Assembly: GCA_027658995.1 (NCBI GenBank)
Contig: JAQDQK010000001.1
Span: forward strand, 310,001-374,000
Reading direction: 5' to 3'
Source of the DNA: Propionibacteriaceae bacterium AM104-82
Lineage (GTDB): Bacteria; Actinomycetota; Actinomycetes; Propionibacteriales; Propionibacteriaceae
DNA length: 64,000 nt
This document shows positions 8,548-17,478 of this stretch, piece by piece. Under the pieces are notes generated by a model, which had not been told where the DNA came from, did no database searches, and saw only the letters and a list, made by a program, of their open reading frames with translations. A program made the position numbers and the translations under genes. Each line of letters begins with the position of its first letter. The first letter of the stretch is position 1.

Positions 8548-9033
8548 TCATGGGGTGAGAGTTGCGAGGTGGGGGAGGTCGCGCAGCCGGGCGAGGGCCC
8601 GGTGCGAGGTGGTGCGCACCCACCCCTCCGACCGGTCCATCAGGACGGCGACATCCGCGACGGACAGGTCGTGCGCGTAGCGGGCGACGATCACCGCCCT
8701 CTCGGCAGGCTTGAGGCTGGCAAGGGCCTCCGACAACACCAGCCGCGTCTCCGGCGTTGCCTGAGCGTCAAGCGCCTCGGGTAGGCAGTCCGAGACGATC
8801 TCCGTCGACGAGCGCCTTCGGCGGCGCGAGACGAACAGGTGGAACATCGTCTGGAGCGCGTAGGAGGTGAGGTTGCCCGCCTCGTCCATCCTGGAGCGGT
8901 GCACGTACAGCTTCGCCAACGTGTCCTGCACCAGGTCCTCCGCGCCCTGCCAGTCGGTCATGAGGTGGCGCGCGTAGCGGAAGAGCTGCGGCGTGGCCCT
9001 CAGGGCCCAGGCCTCAAACCCATCGACGTCCAT
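8548..9033 (-). CDS. ECF RNA polymerase sigma factor, SigE family
   Basis: A 161-aa two-domain sigma factor. Region 2 has LFRYARHLMTDWQGAEDLVQDTLAKLY; region 4 has LKPAERAVIVARYAHDLSVADVA followed by a helix-turn-helix (RSEGWVRTTSHRALARL). It fits the actinobacterial SigE-type ECF group. The ATG at 9033 has a strong AAGGAGGTG site 5-6 bases upstream, so the longer in-frame extension to 9105 is not used. It is cotranscribed with the membrane protein and divergent from mgtE. The stimulus is unknown. Confidence 0.88.
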   Translation of the reverse strand: MDVDGFEAWALRATPQLFRYARHLMTDWQGAEDLVQDTLAKLYVHRSRMDEAGNLTSYALQTMFHLFVSRRRRRSSTEIVSDCLPEALDAQATPETRLVLSEALASLKPAERAVIVARYAHDLSVADVAVLMDRSEGWVRTTSHRALARLRDLPHLATLTP

Positions 9034-9146
9034 CGCGACACCTCCTTCTACCTCCAGTACGCTTCGGGCCCCCAGATCCGTTTCATCACCCGGTTTCGTG
9101 CGCACAGCATCTGCGGCCTAGTGTGGTCGGTCGGGAGGTGGAAGCC

Positions 9147-10424
9147 ATGACGAATGAGGAAGTCCTGGAGGCGCACGAGATCGCCGACCGGATCGCCCGA
9201 CTCGACGACGTGGAGGCGGCACTGGAGTACCGCCGCTTACCCAAGGACCTCGGCCTCGAGGTGTTCGAGGAGCTCAATCCGTTCGACCAGCAGCGGCTGC
9301 TCTCCGGGATGCGCGACGACGCGTACCGGCAGATCCTCGAGGACATGGACCCCGACGACCGTTCCCGCCTTCTGCAGGAGGCCCCCGCGCTGGTCGTGAA
9401 GCGGGCGCTCGCCGGCCTCAGCCACCACGAACGCGCCATGACGGCGCAACTGCTCGGCTACCCGAAGGGCTCGGTCGGCAGGTTCATGACCCCCGAGGTG
9501 GTCACGCTGCGGGAGGGGCTGAGCGTCGCGGAGGCGCTCGCCACCGTGCGCGCCAAGGGCCTCAAGGCCGACAACATCTACACGCTCGCGGTCGTCGACG
9601 GGTCGCGCAGACTGGTCGGCCCCGTCGCGCTGAGCGACCTGGTGCTCTCCGACCCTGCCGCCCCGCTCGCCTCCGCGATAGACGAGGGCGGCGTCACCGT
9701 CTCGGCGACCGACGAGGCAGAGGACGCGGCGCGCCTGATCCAGGAGACCAACGAGCCCAACCTGCTTGTCGTCGACAGCGAGGGCCGCGTCGTCGGCCTG
9801 CTGTCCTACGACGACGCCATGGAGGTCCTGGAGGAGGCCGACTCGGAGGACGTCGCCCGCCAGGCGGGCGCGGAGCCCTGGGAGGGCCACTACATGTCGG
9901 TCGGCGTCGTCCGGTTGGCCCGCTACCGCGCGCTGTGGCTGAGCCTGCTGCTGATCGCCGCGACGCTGACGGTGTCTGTCACGCAGGCCTTCGAGGCGAC
10001 GCTTGAGCAGGTCGCGGCGCTCGCGCTGTTCATCCCGATGCTGATCGGCGCCGGAGGCAACGCGGGCGCCCAGGCGGCCACCGCCTCGGTGCGTGCGCTC
10101 GCCGTCGGCGAGTTGCGCTTCTCCGACCTGTGGCGGGTCGTCTGGCGCGAGGTGCGCGTCGGCCTGCTGCTAGGCCTGATGCTCGCGGTGCTCGGCGGCA
10201 TCGTCGGCTCGCTGTTCGTGGGCTGGCAGATCGCCCTCGTCGTGGCGTGCAGCCTGATTCTCGTCTGCGCCTGGGCGGCGACCATCGGGGGAGCGATGCC
10301 CCTGATCGCGCGGAAGGTCGGCATCGACCCCGCCGTCGTCTCGGCGCCGCTCGTCACCACGCTCGTCGACGCGACCGGCTTGGTGATCTACTTCCTGATG
10401 GCCAAGCTGATCCTCGGCGTCTAG
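9147..10424 (+). CDS. mgtE: Magnesium transporter MgtE
   Basis: A 425-aa magnesium channel with the full MgtE plan: N-terminal alpha-helical domain (about 20-125, with FEELNPFDQQRLLSGM and EDMDPDDRSRLLQEAP), two CBS domains (about 130-255, GRFMTPEVVTL and LLVVDSEGRVVGLLSYDD), then five membrane helices (about 275-425) with LFIPMLIGAGGNAGAQA, the family pore signature. Cytoplasmic magnesium binding to the N and CBS domains gates the pore in this family. The ATG at 9147 has GGAGGTGG upstream. The stop codon overlaps that of the convergent gene. Confidence 0.94.
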   Translation: MTNEEVLEAHEIADRIARLDDVEAALEYRRLPKDLGLEVFEELNPFDQQRLLSGMRDDAYRQILEDMDPDDRSRLLQEAPALVVKRALAGLSHHERAMTAQLLGYPKGSVGRFMTPEVVTLREGLSVAEALATVRAKGLKADNIYTLAVVDGSRRLVGPVALSDLVLSDPAAPLASAIDEGGVTVSATDEAEDAARLIQETNEPNLLVVDSEGRVVGLLSYDDAMEVLEEADSEDVARQAGAEPWEGHYMSVGVVRLARYRALWLSLLLIAATLTVSVTQAFEATLEQVAALALFIPMLIGAGGNAGAQAATASVRALAVGELRFSDLWRVVWREVRVGLLLGLMLAVLGGIVGSLFVGWQIALVVACSLILVCAWAATIGGAMPLIARKVGIDPAVVSAPLVTTLVDATGLVIYFLMAKLILGV

Positions 10425-10768
10425 GTCGCGGCTCCCACCTCGGGGAACGCGGTGATCGACAGCCCGGGGCTTGGCGCGCCCTCGAGGTAGGCCGGGCGGT
10501 CGTTGATGACGTGCAGCAGGACCAGCAGGTCGCGGGTGCCGCCCTCCAGGACGTAGCACGAGGGGCCCGAGGGCGTGAGGCCGTCCGCCCCGACCAGTTC
10601 GACCGACGGGCAGGTGCCGCAGCCACACTCCTTGCCGGCGGTGGCCGTCGCGAGATAGTCGAGCCAGCGCAGGCGCTGAGCGACGCTGGGGGAGGCGCCG
10701 AACGAGGCGCCGTAGCCGATCAGATGGCGCGCCCAGGCCTCCTCGGTGGGGTGCAGGGCTCGACTCAT
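10421..10768 (-). CDS. Conserved hypothetical protein with CxCxxC motif
   Basis: A 115-aa cytoplasmic protein. It contains GKECGCGTCPSVEL, a cysteine cluster that could bind metal, and no signal peptide or membrane segment. The downstream half looks like a small alpha/beta domain. It overlaps the mgtE stop by four bases tail to tail and lies upstream of leuB on the same strand with a 68-base gap. I do not recognise a function. Confidence 0.6.
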   Translation of the reverse strand: MSRALHPTEEAWARHLIGYGASFGASPSVAQRLRWLDYLATATAGKECGCGTCPSVELVGADGLTPSGPSCYVLEGGTRDLLVLLHVINDRPAYLEGAPSPGLSITAFPEVGAAT

Positions 10769-10798
10769 TGCGTCAGGCTATCGACGCGCCTCAGGGGC

Positions 10799-10829
10799 GG
10801 CGCGGGTGGGGGTCGTGACCACCCGCGCC
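10799..10829 (-). terminator. Hairpin downstream of leuB
   Basis: A perfect 11-bp GC-rich stem (10799-10809 with 10819-10829, 9-base loop) lies 8 bases past the leuB stop. No T-run is visible. Confidence 0.55.
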
Positions 10830-10836
10830 AGGTGTG

Positions 10837-11889
10837 CTACGCGAGTGCGGCGGCGATCCGGTCGCCGGTCTCCACCGTCGACGAGGAGTGATCGCCCCGG
10901 GCGGCGATGTCGGCGCTGACGGCCTCGTCGATGCGCTTGGCGTCCTCGGGGCGGCCGAGGTGGTCGAGCAGCAGCGCCATCGACGAGATGGCCGCAGTCG
11001 GGTCGGCGATGCCCTTGCCTGCGATGTCGGGGGCCGAGCCGTGCACCGGTTCGAACATCGACGGGAACTCGCCCGTCGGGTTGATGTTGGCGGAGGCGGC
11101 AAGCCCGATGCCGCCGGTCACGGCCGCGGCGAGGTCGGTGACGATGTCGCCGAACAGGTTGTCGGTGACGATCACGTCGAACTGCGACGGGTCGACCACA
11201 AGGGCGATCATGGCGGCGTCGATGTGGAGGTACTTCCGCTCGACGTCGGGGAACTCCTCGCCGACCTCGGTGAAGACGCGGTTCCACAGTGACCCGGCGT
11301 TGACCAGCACGTTGTGCTTGTGTAGCAGCGTCAGGTGGCCGCGGCGGGCCTGCGCGCGGCGGTACGCGTCGCGCACCACTCGCTCGACGCCGTAGGCGGT
11401 GTTGACGGAGACCTCGGTGGCCAGTTCGTGCGGGGTGCCGACGCGCACCGCGCCGCCGTTGCCGCAGTACAGGCCCTCGGTGCCCTCGCGCACGACCACG
11501 AAGTCGACGTCCTTGCCGTCGACGATCCGCGGGGCGAGCGGGGTCGCGACGCCTGGGTACAGCTTGGAGGGGCGCAGGTTGACGGCGTGGTCGAACGCGA
11601 AGCGCAACTTCAGCAGCAGGCCGCGTTCCAGCAGGCCGCTGGGGATCGCCTTCGAGCCGGGGGCCGCCCCGACGGCGCCCAGCACGATGGCGTCGACGCC
11701 CTTCAGTTCCTCCAGCACGGTGTCGGGGAGCACCTCTCCGGTGCGCTGCCAGCGCTCGGCGCCGAGGTCGTAGTGCACGAAGTCGAAGGCGTCCTGCCCG
11801 GCGACCGCGGTGAGGGCCTTGAGCGCCTCCGCGGTCACCTCCGGGCCGATTCCGTCGCCGCCGATGACGGCAATCTTGGCTGAAGTCAT
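10837..11889 (-). CDS. leuB: 3-isopropylmalate dehydrogenase
   Basis: A 350-aa NAD-dependent dehydrogenase that oxidises and decarboxylates 3-isopropylmalate to 2-oxoisocaproate in leucine synthesis; with citramalate synthase present it can also handle 3-methylmalate toward isoleucine. Motifs: [13 protein letters not shown] at the N-terminus, [29 protein letters not shown], the metal-binding [15 protein letters not shown], and the NAD loop [19 protein letters not shown]. It is divergent from cimA with a shared 130-base control region. Confidence 0.96.
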   Translation of the reverse strand: MTSAKIAVIGGDGIGPEVTAEALKALTAVAGQDAFDFVHYDLGAERWQRTGEVLPDTVLEELKGVDAIVLGAVGAAPGSKAIPSGLLERGLLLKLRFAFDHAVNLRPSKLYPGVATPLAPRIVDGKDVDFVVVREGTEGLYCGNGGAVRVGTPHELATEVSVNTAYGVERVVRDAYRRAQARRGHLTLLHKHNVLVNAGSLWNRVFTEVGEEFPDVERKYLHIDAAMIALVVDPSQFDVIVTDNLFGDIVTDLAAAVTGGIGLAASANINPTGEFPSMFEPVHGSAPDIAGKGIADPTAAISSMALLLDHLGRPEDAKRIDEAVSADIAARGDHSSSTVETGDRIAAALA

Positions 11890-11927
11890 GGCGGGAACCC
11901 TACGCGAGCGGCCGCGGGTGGTGCCGC

Positions 11928-11960
11928 ACGTCTCAGGTGTCCGTCCACTGGTTGAGACGT
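11928..11960. promoter_or_regulatory. Inverted repeat between leuB and cimA
   Basis: ACGTCTCA (11928-11935) and its exact complement TGAGACGT (11953-11960) flank a 17-base spacer. The site lies centrally between the divergent starts, as expected for an operator controlling both genes. It could also form an RNA hairpin in the cimA leader. The regulator is unknown; the IclR protein at 16753 is a candidate. Confidence 0.4.
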
Positions 11961-12019
11961 CCGGGGAGGGGGTTCACGGCGTATTCTGCGCAGAGTTTGC
12001 CGATCGATCAGGAGTGACA

Positions 12020-13600
12020 ATGCCGACGCTGCCCGTGCGACCCGCCGAGTTCCACGTGTTCGACACCTCCCTGCGCGACGGGGCGCAGCAGGAGGGCCTG
12101 CACCTGTCCGTGCCGGACAAGCTCAAGATCGCGGGCTACCTCGACGAGTTGGGCGTCACGTTCATCGAGGGCGGCTGGCCGGGCGCCAACCCCAACGACA
12201 CCGAGTTCTTCAAGCAGGCCGCCAAGCTCGGCCTGCAGCGCTCCAAGCTCGTCGCGTTCGGCGCGACCCGCAAGGCGGGCGCAAAGGCAAGCGAGGACGC
12301 CCTGACTCAGGCCCTCGTCGACGCGGGCACCGACTACATCTGCATCGTGGCGAAGTCGCACGACGAGCACGTCACCCGCGCGCTGCGCACCACGCTCGAG
12401 GAGAACCTCGAGATGGTTACCGACACCGTCCAACACCTGCGCTCGCAGGGCAAGCACGTCTTCGTCGACTGCGAGCACTTCTTCGACGGCTACCGCGCCA
12501 ACCCCGAGTACGCCATCAAGGTCGTCCAGACCGCCCACGACGCCGGCGCAGAGGTCGTCGTGCTGTGCGACACCAACGGCGGCATGCTGCCGAGCTGGAT
12601 GGGCGAGGTCGTCGAGGCCGCCGCCGCGACCGGGGCCAACCTCGGCATCCACTGCCACAACGACACCGCGTGCGCCGTCGCCAACACCGTCGCCGCCGTC
12701 GAGGCCGGTGTGATGCACGTCCAGGGCACCTTCAACGGCTACGGCGAGCGGACCGGCAACGCCGACCTGTCCGCCGTGATCCCCAACCTGCAGCTCAAGT
12801 TCGGCTGGGACGTGCTGCCCGCCGACCAGCTCGCCGACCTGACGCGCGTCGCGCACGCGATCGCGCTGGTGGCGCACCAGCCGCTGCTCGGCCGCCAGCC
12901 ATACGTCGGCCAGTCGAGCTTCGCGCACAAGGCGGGCCTGCACGCCTCCGCCATCAAGGTCGACGAGAACCTGTACCAGCACATCGACCCGGCGCTCGTC
13001 GGAAACGACATGCGGATGCTGATCTCCGACATGGCGGGCCGCGCCAACATCCAGATCAAGGGCGAGCAGCTCGGCTTCGACCTGGCCGACCGCGAGCAGG
13101 CGGCAAGCATCACCGAGGTCGTCAAGGCGCGCGAGGCGGAGGGCTACTCCTACGAGTCGGCCGACGCCAGCTTCGAGATGCTGCTGCGCAGCCAACTGGG
13201 CATGCTCGACCTGCCGTTCGAGGTGCACTCGTGGCGGGTCTTCACCGAGGAGCGCCACGGCGAGAACATCTCCGAGGCCACCGTCAAGCTCACCGCGAAG
13301 GACGTGCGCCAGATGGTCGTCGGCGAGGGCAACGGCCCTGTCAACGCGCTCGACGGCGCGCTGCGGGCCGCGCTCATCCCCGCCTTCCCGCAGGTCGCCG
13401 ACTTCGAGCTGACCGACTACCGGGTGCGCATCCTCGATGAGGGCTACGGCACCGACGCGACCGTCCGCACCCTGATCGACACCTCCTTCGACGGGCACAC
13501 CTGGACGACGGTCGGGGTCGGCACCAACGTCATCGAGGCGTCGTGGGAGGCGTTGTCGGACGCGCTGGCCTACGGGATCATGACGCACCTGCGGCACTGA
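12020..13600 (+). CDS. cimA: Citramalate synthase
   Basis: A 526-aa enzyme condensing pyruvate and acetyl-CoA to (R)-citramalate, which opens the threonine-independent route to isoleucine. The N-terminal HMGL-like barrel has DTSLRDGAQQEGLHLSV (catalytic Arg19, metal Asp20), GGWPGANPNDTEFF, CDTNGG and the metal-binding HCHNDTACAVAN. The C-terminal LeuA dimer/regulatory domain (about 400-526) is complete, so allosteric control by isoleucine is likely. The opening DTSLRDGAQQEGLHLSVPDKLKIA-type sequence and pyruvate-pocket pattern fit CimA rather than LeuA. CAGGAGTGACA precedes the ATG. Confidence 0.92.
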   Translation: MPTLPVRPAEFHVFDTSLRDGAQQEGLHLSVPDKLKIAGYLDELGVTFIEGGWPGANPNDTEFFKQAAKLGLQRSKLVAFGATRKAGAKASEDALTQALVDAGTDYICIVAKSHDEHVTRALRTTLEENLEMVTDTVQHLRSQGKHVFVDCEHFFDGYRANPEYAIKVVQTAHDAGAEVVVLCDTNGGMLPSWMGEVVEAAAATGANLGIHCHNDTACAVANTVAAVEAGVMHVQGTFNGYGERTGNADLSAVIPNLQLKFGWDVLPADQLADLTRVAHAIALVAHQPLLGRQPYVGQSSFAHKAGLHASAIKVDENLYQHIDPALVGNDMRMLISDMAGRANIQIKGEQLGFDLADREQAASITEVVKAREAEGYSYESADASFEMLLRSQLGMLDLPFEVHSWRVFTEERHGENISEATVKLTAKDVRQMVVGEGNGPVNALDGALRAALIPAFPQVADFELTDYRVRILDEGYGTDATVRTLIDTSFDGHTWTTVGVGTNVIEASWEALSDALAYGIMTHLRH

Positions 13601-13634
13601 GCGCGGCGGGGCCGGTGCGACTAGGCTGACGGGC

Positions 13635-14438
13635 ATGCGTATTGCCCGTTTCGCCCTCGCAGGCCAGGATCCCCAGTACGGGATCATCGAACTCGCCATC
13701 GACGGTGGTGACAATCCGGACTCGATCGCGACCCTGACCTCCGACCCGTTGGCCGGCGTCGCCGTCAACTACACGGGGGAGCGTCACGATCTCGACGAGG
13801 TCCGGCTGCTCTCGCCCGTGATCCCTCGCTCGAAGGTCATCGGCGTCGGCAAGAACTACGCCGACCATGCCGCCGAGATGGGCGGTGAGGTGCCCGAGGC
13901 CCCGCTGCTGTTCTTCAAGCCCAACACCTCCGTGATCGGGCCGAACGAGACGATCATCCGGCCCGCGGGCGTCACCGACCTGCAGTACGAGGGCGAACTT
14001 GCCATCGTGATCGGCCGGATCTGCAAGCAGGTCCCCGTCGAGCGGGTGCCGGACGTGATCTTCGGCTACACGATCGGCAACGACGTCACAGCGCGCGACT
14101 GGCAGCGCACCGACGGCCAGTGGGCGCGGGCGAAGGGCTCCGACACGTTCCTGCCGCTCGGCCCGTGGATCAACACGCACCTGACTCTGGAGGAGGCGGG
14201 CAAGCTCGAAATCGAGACCCGGCTGGGCGACGACGTCAAGCAGCAGGGCGCCACGTCGCAGATGGTGCGCGGGATCGCCGAACTGGTGTCCTACATCACG
14301 CAGTCGATCACGCTGCTTCCCGGCGACGTGATCCTGACGGGCACTCCCGCGGGCGTCGGCCCGATGGAACCCGGTGACGAGGTGCACGTCTCTGTGACCG
14401 GCCTTGGCACGCTGTCGAACCCGGTCGCGGACGAGTGA
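13635..14438 (+). CDS. Fumarylacetoacetate hydrolase family protein
   Basis: A 267-aa FAH-superfamily enzyme with a short N-terminal domain and a C-terminal FAH fold (about 65-265). Metal-binding residues lie in YEGELAIVIG (two Glu) and GYTIGNDVTARDWQ (Asp); also present are VIGVGKNYADHAAEM and LTGTPAGVGPMEPGD. Close relatives are usually acylpyruvase or oxaloacetate decarboxylase-like, or 2-hydroxyhepta-dienedioate isomerase. It is a common neighbour upstream of gltX in actinobacteria, where its role is not settled. Its stop overlaps the start of the CPBP gene by 4 bases. Confidence 0.85.
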   Translation: MRIARFALAGQDPQYGIIELAIDGGDNPDSIATLTSDPLAGVAVNYTGERHDLDEVRLLSPVIPRSKVIGVGKNYADHAAEMGGEVPEAPLLFFKPNTSVIGPNETIIRPAGVTDLQYEGELAIVIGRICKQVPVERVPDVIFGYTIGNDVTARDWQRTDGQWARAKGSDTFLPLGPWINTHLTLEEAGKLEIETRLGDDVKQQGATSQMVRGIAELVSYITQSITLLPGDVILTGTPAGVGPMEPGDEVHVSVTGLGTLSNPVADE

Positions 14439-15358
14439 GCGAAGTTCCCCGCCTGGTGGCGGTCGGCGACCCCGCCGATCCGCCGTCCGGGGTGAGCTAC
14501 CCGCTGGCCTACCGGCACTCCGGGGCCAGCACCTTCCAGTCGGTGTTCGGCATCCTCGCCGGGTTCGCGGCCTTCGCGCTGCTCGTCCCGCTGACGGCGC
14601 AGTTCGTGCTGATGATCACGCACCTGTACCGCGGTGGCGACTGGGAGGAATACCTGGCACGCGCCGGCGCCTACGAACTGCCCGAGGGGCCCGCGTCCGG
14701 GCAGATCGGGCTTGCGCTGCTGATCCCCGTCTCGATCCTGCTGGTGCGCTTCGTGCAGGGCGTCAAGCCGCGCTGGCTCGCCTCCGTGCAGCCGGGCATG
14801 CGGTGGCGCTACCTGCTGATCGCGCTCGTCGTGGCGGCCGTCGTCCTCAACGGCGTGCTGTGGCTGTCCTTCGCGGCCAAGGGGATGCCGCAGTGGCATG
14901 CGGGGCAGGAAGGCTGGCTCGGTTTCCTGCTCGTGATGCTGATCACCTCGCCGCTGCAGGCGGCGGCGGAGGAGGTCTTCTTCCGCGGCTACCTGCTGCA
15001 GGCGATCGGCTCGGCGACAGGCAGGCAGTGGGTCGGCGTGGCCGGGTCGGCGCTCCTGTTCGCGCTGCTGCACGGGGTGCAGAACCCGGCGCTGTTCGCA
15101 CACCGGTTGGCGTTCGGCCTGATCGCGGGCGCCCTCGTGGTGGTGACGGGCGGCCTGGAGGCGGGCATCGCGGCGCACATCGTCAACAACATCGCGGCCT
15201 ACGTCTACGCGATGTTCTCCACCTCGGTCGCCGAGTTGAAGAAGGTCACGGCGATCACGTGGGCCGACGCCGCCTGGGACATCGCCGGATTCGCCGCCTT
15301 CGCGGCCGCGGCATGGTGGGTGGGAACCCGGTTGCGGCTCGCGACGCGGACCCCGTGA
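14435..15358 (+). CDS. CPBP family intramembrane metalloprotease
   Basis: A 307-aa polytopic membrane protein (about 8 hydrophobic segments) with the CPBP/ABI signature EEVFFRGYLLQAI (Glu-Glu and Arg) and the second motif FALLHGVQNP (His), followed by HIVNNIAAYVYAM (His/Asn). These form the glutamate/histidine active site of the Rce1-like protease family. It starts with GTG in a GTGA overlap with the FAH gene, implying translational coupling. The substrate is unknown. Confidence 0.85.
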   Translation: MSEVPRLVAVGDPADPPSGVSYPLAYRHSGASTFQSVFGILAGFAAFALLVPLTAQFVLMITHLYRGGDWEEYLARAGAYELPEGPASGQIGLALLIPVSILLVRFVQGVKPRWLASVQPGMRWRYLLIALVVAAVVLNGVLWLSFAAKGMPQWHAGQEGWLGFLLVMLITSPLQAAAEEVFFRGYLLQAIGSATGRQWVGVAGSALLFALLHGVQNPALFAHRLAFGLIAGALVVVTGGLEAGIAAHIVNNIAAYVYAMFSTSVAELKKVTAITWADAAWDIAGFAAFAAAAWWVGTRLRLATRTP

Positions 15359-15376
15359 GGCAGCGCGCCGCTCGGT

Positions 15377-15406
15377 TTGTGGCGCACGGAATCGATGGTG
15401 TAGTGT
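15377..15406 (+). promoter_or_regulatory. Candidate promoter for the tRNA pair
   Basis: TTGTGG (15377-15382) and TAGTGT (15401-15406) with an 18-bp spacer lie 32 bases before the first tRNA. Confidence 0.4.
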
Positions 15407-15438
15407 TCTTCTTCGTGCCCGGGCAACCGGTAGCACAC

Positions 15439-15510
15439 AGGGGTATGGGGTAATTGGCAGCCCGACGGTTTCTGGTTCCGTTAGTTCAGGTTCGAGTCCT
15501 GGTACCCCTG
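15439..15510 (+). tRNA. tRNA-Gln (anticodon CUG)
   Basis: A 72-nt cloverleaf: acceptor stem AGGGGTA/TACCCCT with discriminator G, D arm containing GGTAATTGGCAG, anticodon loop TTCTGGT (anticodon CTG, reads CAG), and T arm with GGTTCGAGTCC. CCA is not encoded. The anticodon stem has one T-T mismatch next to the loop. Confidence 0.9.
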
Positions 15511-15538
15511 CGGAAGCTGCTAAGCTTCCACACGCTAG

Positions 15539-15611
15539 GGCCCCGTTGTGTAGCGGCCTAGCACGCCGCCCTCTCAAGGCGGTAGCGCGGGTTCGAATCC
15601 CGTCGGGGCTA
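15539..15611 (+). tRNA. tRNA-Glu (anticodon CUC)
   Basis: A 73-nt cloverleaf: acceptor GGCCCCG/CGGGGCT (one G-U pair), discriminator A, D arm TAGCGGCCTAGCA, anticodon stem GCCGC and GCGGT around CCTCTCAAG (anticodon CTC), and T arm GGGTTCGAATCCC. No encoded CCA. It lies 28 bases after tRNA-Gln, probably in one transcript ending at the terminator below. Confidence 0.93.
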
Positions 15612-15620
15612 CAAAGAGCA

Positions 15621-15650
15621 AGACCCGGTCAGTCATGACCGGGTCTTTTT
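15621..15650 (+). terminator. Rho-independent terminator of the tRNA operon
   Basis: An 11-bp perfect stem (15621-15631 with 15636-15646, loop GTCA) runs directly into TTTTT. This is the most canonical terminator in the window. Confidence 0.9.
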
Positions 15651-15679
15651 CGTGCCCGGGGCTGGATGGGGGTGTGTGT

Positions 15680-15759
15680 TTGAGCATGTTTGGTTGCTCG
15701 TTGCGCGACACGCCGAGAAATCGCGGCGTGTCGCGCAACGACTCACCAAACATGCTCAA
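15680..15759. repeat. Large 36-bp-arm imperfect palindrome
   Basis: The left arm 15680-15715 and right arm 15724-15759 are reverse complements over 36 positions with three adjacent mismatches (in the TTGC / CTCA segment), around the 8-base loop AGAAATCG. It lies between the tRNA terminator and the promoter of the siderophore-interacting protein gene. The arms begin TTGAGCATGTTTGG and contain TTGCGCGACACGCCG. It has no T-run and far more pairing than needed for termination, so it looks like an extragenic repeat or miniature mobile element. I see no second full copy in the window. Confidence 0.8.
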
Positions 15760-15840
15760 CGTCAGGCCCGAGGAATTACGCTATGGCGTGCTTGCCAAAA
15801 TGCCGCTAGGGTTTTCCCGTCACCCGACGAAGGGATCCAG

Positions 15841-16641
15841 ATGGCCTTCAGCGACGCCCGCAAGGAGCGTGGCCTCTACCGCGCAGAGGTCACCGCTACC
15901 GAGCGGATCAGCCCCCACCTGGTCCGGATCACCCTCGGCTCGCCGGACCTCGCGACGCTGCCGCGGCACGGCTTCGACCACTGGGTGCGGCTGTTCTTCC
16001 CACACCCCGAGCGCGGCGACGCCGACTACTCGCACCTTCCCGAGACCTTCGGCGTCACCGGCTACCTGAAGTACCTGCGGCAGCGCTCCGGAAGCCGCCC
16101 TGCCGTCCGCAGTTACACGATCCGCCAGCAACGCACCCACGAGATCGACGTCGACTTCGTCGCGCACGGCGACGTCGGGCTCGCCGGTCCGTGGGCGGCA
16201 AAGGCCAAGCCGGGGGAGAGGGTCGCGCTGATTGACCAGGGCCGCGGCTTCGACCTGCTGCCCGACGCCGGGCACCACGTACTGGTCGGCGACGAGTCGG
16301 CCATGCCTGCCGTCCTCGGCGTGCTGCGCGATCTGCCCGCCGACGCCCGCGGGCTCGCGATCATCGAGGTGCCCGACCTCGCCGACGCGCAACAGGCGCC
16401 CGCGCCGTCCGGCGTCGACGTGCGGTGGGTGGTGCGCGACGACCCGGACGCGCGCCCCGGGTCGGTCGCGCTGGAGGAGTTGCGCCGCCACCGTCCCGAG
16501 CGCCCCGAGCGGGTCTCGGCCTTCGTCGTCGGCGAGCAGGCCCTCGCGGCGGGCGGCCGTCGACACCTCGTCGACTGCGGCGTGCCCAAGTCGCGGATCG
16601 CGTTCACAGGATTCTGGAGGGTCGGCAGGGCGGCCGACTGA
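15841..16641 (+). CDS. Siderophore-interacting protein (ViuB-type ferric-siderophore reductase)
   Basis: A 266-aa cytoplasmic flavoprotein predicted to reduce and release iron from imported siderophores. The N-terminal FAD-binding barrel has RSYTIRQQ (the R-x-Y-T/S flavin motif) and VDFVAHGDVGLAGPWA. The C-terminal SIP domain has GDESAMPAVLGVL and the terminal AFTGFWRVGRA, matching the family GYWRxG ending. ATG at 15841 follows GAAGGGATC. It is monocistronic between the palindrome and a convergent terminator. No siderophore transporter is in the window. Confidence 0.88.
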   Translation: MAFSDARKERGLYRAEVTATERISPHLVRITLGSPDLATLPRHGFDHWVRLFFPHPERGDADYSHLPETFGVTGYLKYLRQRSGSRPAVRSYTIRQQRTHEIDVDFVAHGDVGLAGPWAAKAKPGERVALIDQGRGFDLLPDAGHHVLVGDESAMPAVLGVLRDLPADARGLAIIEVPDLADAQQAPAPSGVDVRWVVRDDPDARPGSVALEELRRHRPERPERVSAFVVGEQALAAGGRRHLVDCGVPKSRIAFTGFWRVGRAAD

Positions 16642-16687
16642 GCCAGCCATGACGTCGCGGCCACCCTTCTCGTGCCGCGACAAGAGA

Positions 16688-16722
16688 CGAGCGGCCCGGT
16701 GCTGGACACACCGGGCCGCTCG
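16688..16722. terminator. Convergent hairpin terminator
   Basis: A 14-bp perfect stem (16688-16701 with 16709-16722, 7-base loop) lies between the ends of the siderophore-interacting protein gene and the IclR gene. Confidence 0.7.
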
Positions 16723-16752
16723 CCGTCGTCAGATCGGTTCCCGCCCGTCAGG

Positions 16753-17478
16753 TCACTCGGGGGCGCCGCTGCGGCGCAGCACCTCGCTCAACCGCTCGGC
16801 AGCGGCGAGCACCGCGGGCGCGTGCAGGCGGCCGGGGGAGCGGGTCAGTCGCTCGATGGGGCCGGACACCGACACGGCGGCGATCAGCTTGCCCGACGGC
16901 GCGAGCACCGGCGCCGACACCGACGCGACGCCCGCCTCGCGCTCGGCGACCGACTGCGCCCAGCCGCGGCGGCGCACCGACTGCAGCGTCGACAGCGTGA
17001 ACGACGCCGTGTCGAGAAGCTTCTCCAACTTGTCGGGCTCTTCCCAGGCCAGCAGCACCTGCGCGGCGGAGCCCGCCGTCATGGGCAGTTGCGCGCCGAC
17101 CGGGACGGTGTCGCGCAGGCCGTGCGGCCGCTCGACGGAGGCGACGCAGATGCGGATGTCGCCCTGGCGGCGGAACAACTGCACCGACTCGCCCGTGATG
17201 TCGCGCAGCCGGTTCAGGATCGGCCCGGCGGTCGCCAGCAGCGGATCCTCGCCCGCCGACTCCGCCAACTCGATCAGGCGTGGCCCGAGCACGAAGCGGC
17301 CCTGCAGGTCGCGGCCCACGAAGCGGTGGTGCTCCAGCGCGACCGCGAGCCGGTGCGCGGTCGGGCGCGCGAGCCCGGTCGCCGTCACGAGGCCAGCGAG
17401 CGTCAAGGGATTGCGCTCAAGGGCGGCAAGGACCGCCGCGGCTTTGTCGAGTACGCCAACGCCTGAAGTTTCGTCCAT
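16753..17478 (-). CDS. ltbR: IclR-family regulator of leucine synthesis (LtbR/NdgR-like)
   Basis: A 241-aa regulator with an N-terminal winged helix (about 8-62, [22 protein letters not shown]) and the C-terminal IclR ligand domain (about 80-240, with [14 protein letters not shown] and [25 protein letters not shown]). It is divergent from leuCD with a 104-base shared region. In corynebacteria and streptomycetes the IclR protein at this position (LtbR, NdgR) represses leuCD; that role is inferred here from position and family. Confidence 0.85.
   Translation of the reverse strand: MDETSGVGVLDKAAAVLAALERNPLTLAGLVTATGLARPTAHRLAVALEHHRFVGRDLQGRFVLGPRLIELAESAGEDPLLATAGPILNRLRDITGESVQLFRRQGDIRICVASVERPHGLRDTVPVGAQLPMTAGSAAQVLLAWEEPDKLEKLLDTASFTLSTLQSVRRRGWAQSVAEREAGVASVSAPVLAPSGKLIAAVSVSGPIERLTRSPGRLHAPAVLAAAERLSEVLRRSGAPE

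Noticed and set aside
15439..15611. The two tRNA genes as an attachment site for the island
   Set aside because: The island begins 4 kb away past leuCD, and I saw no repeated tRNA 3' end near its borders.
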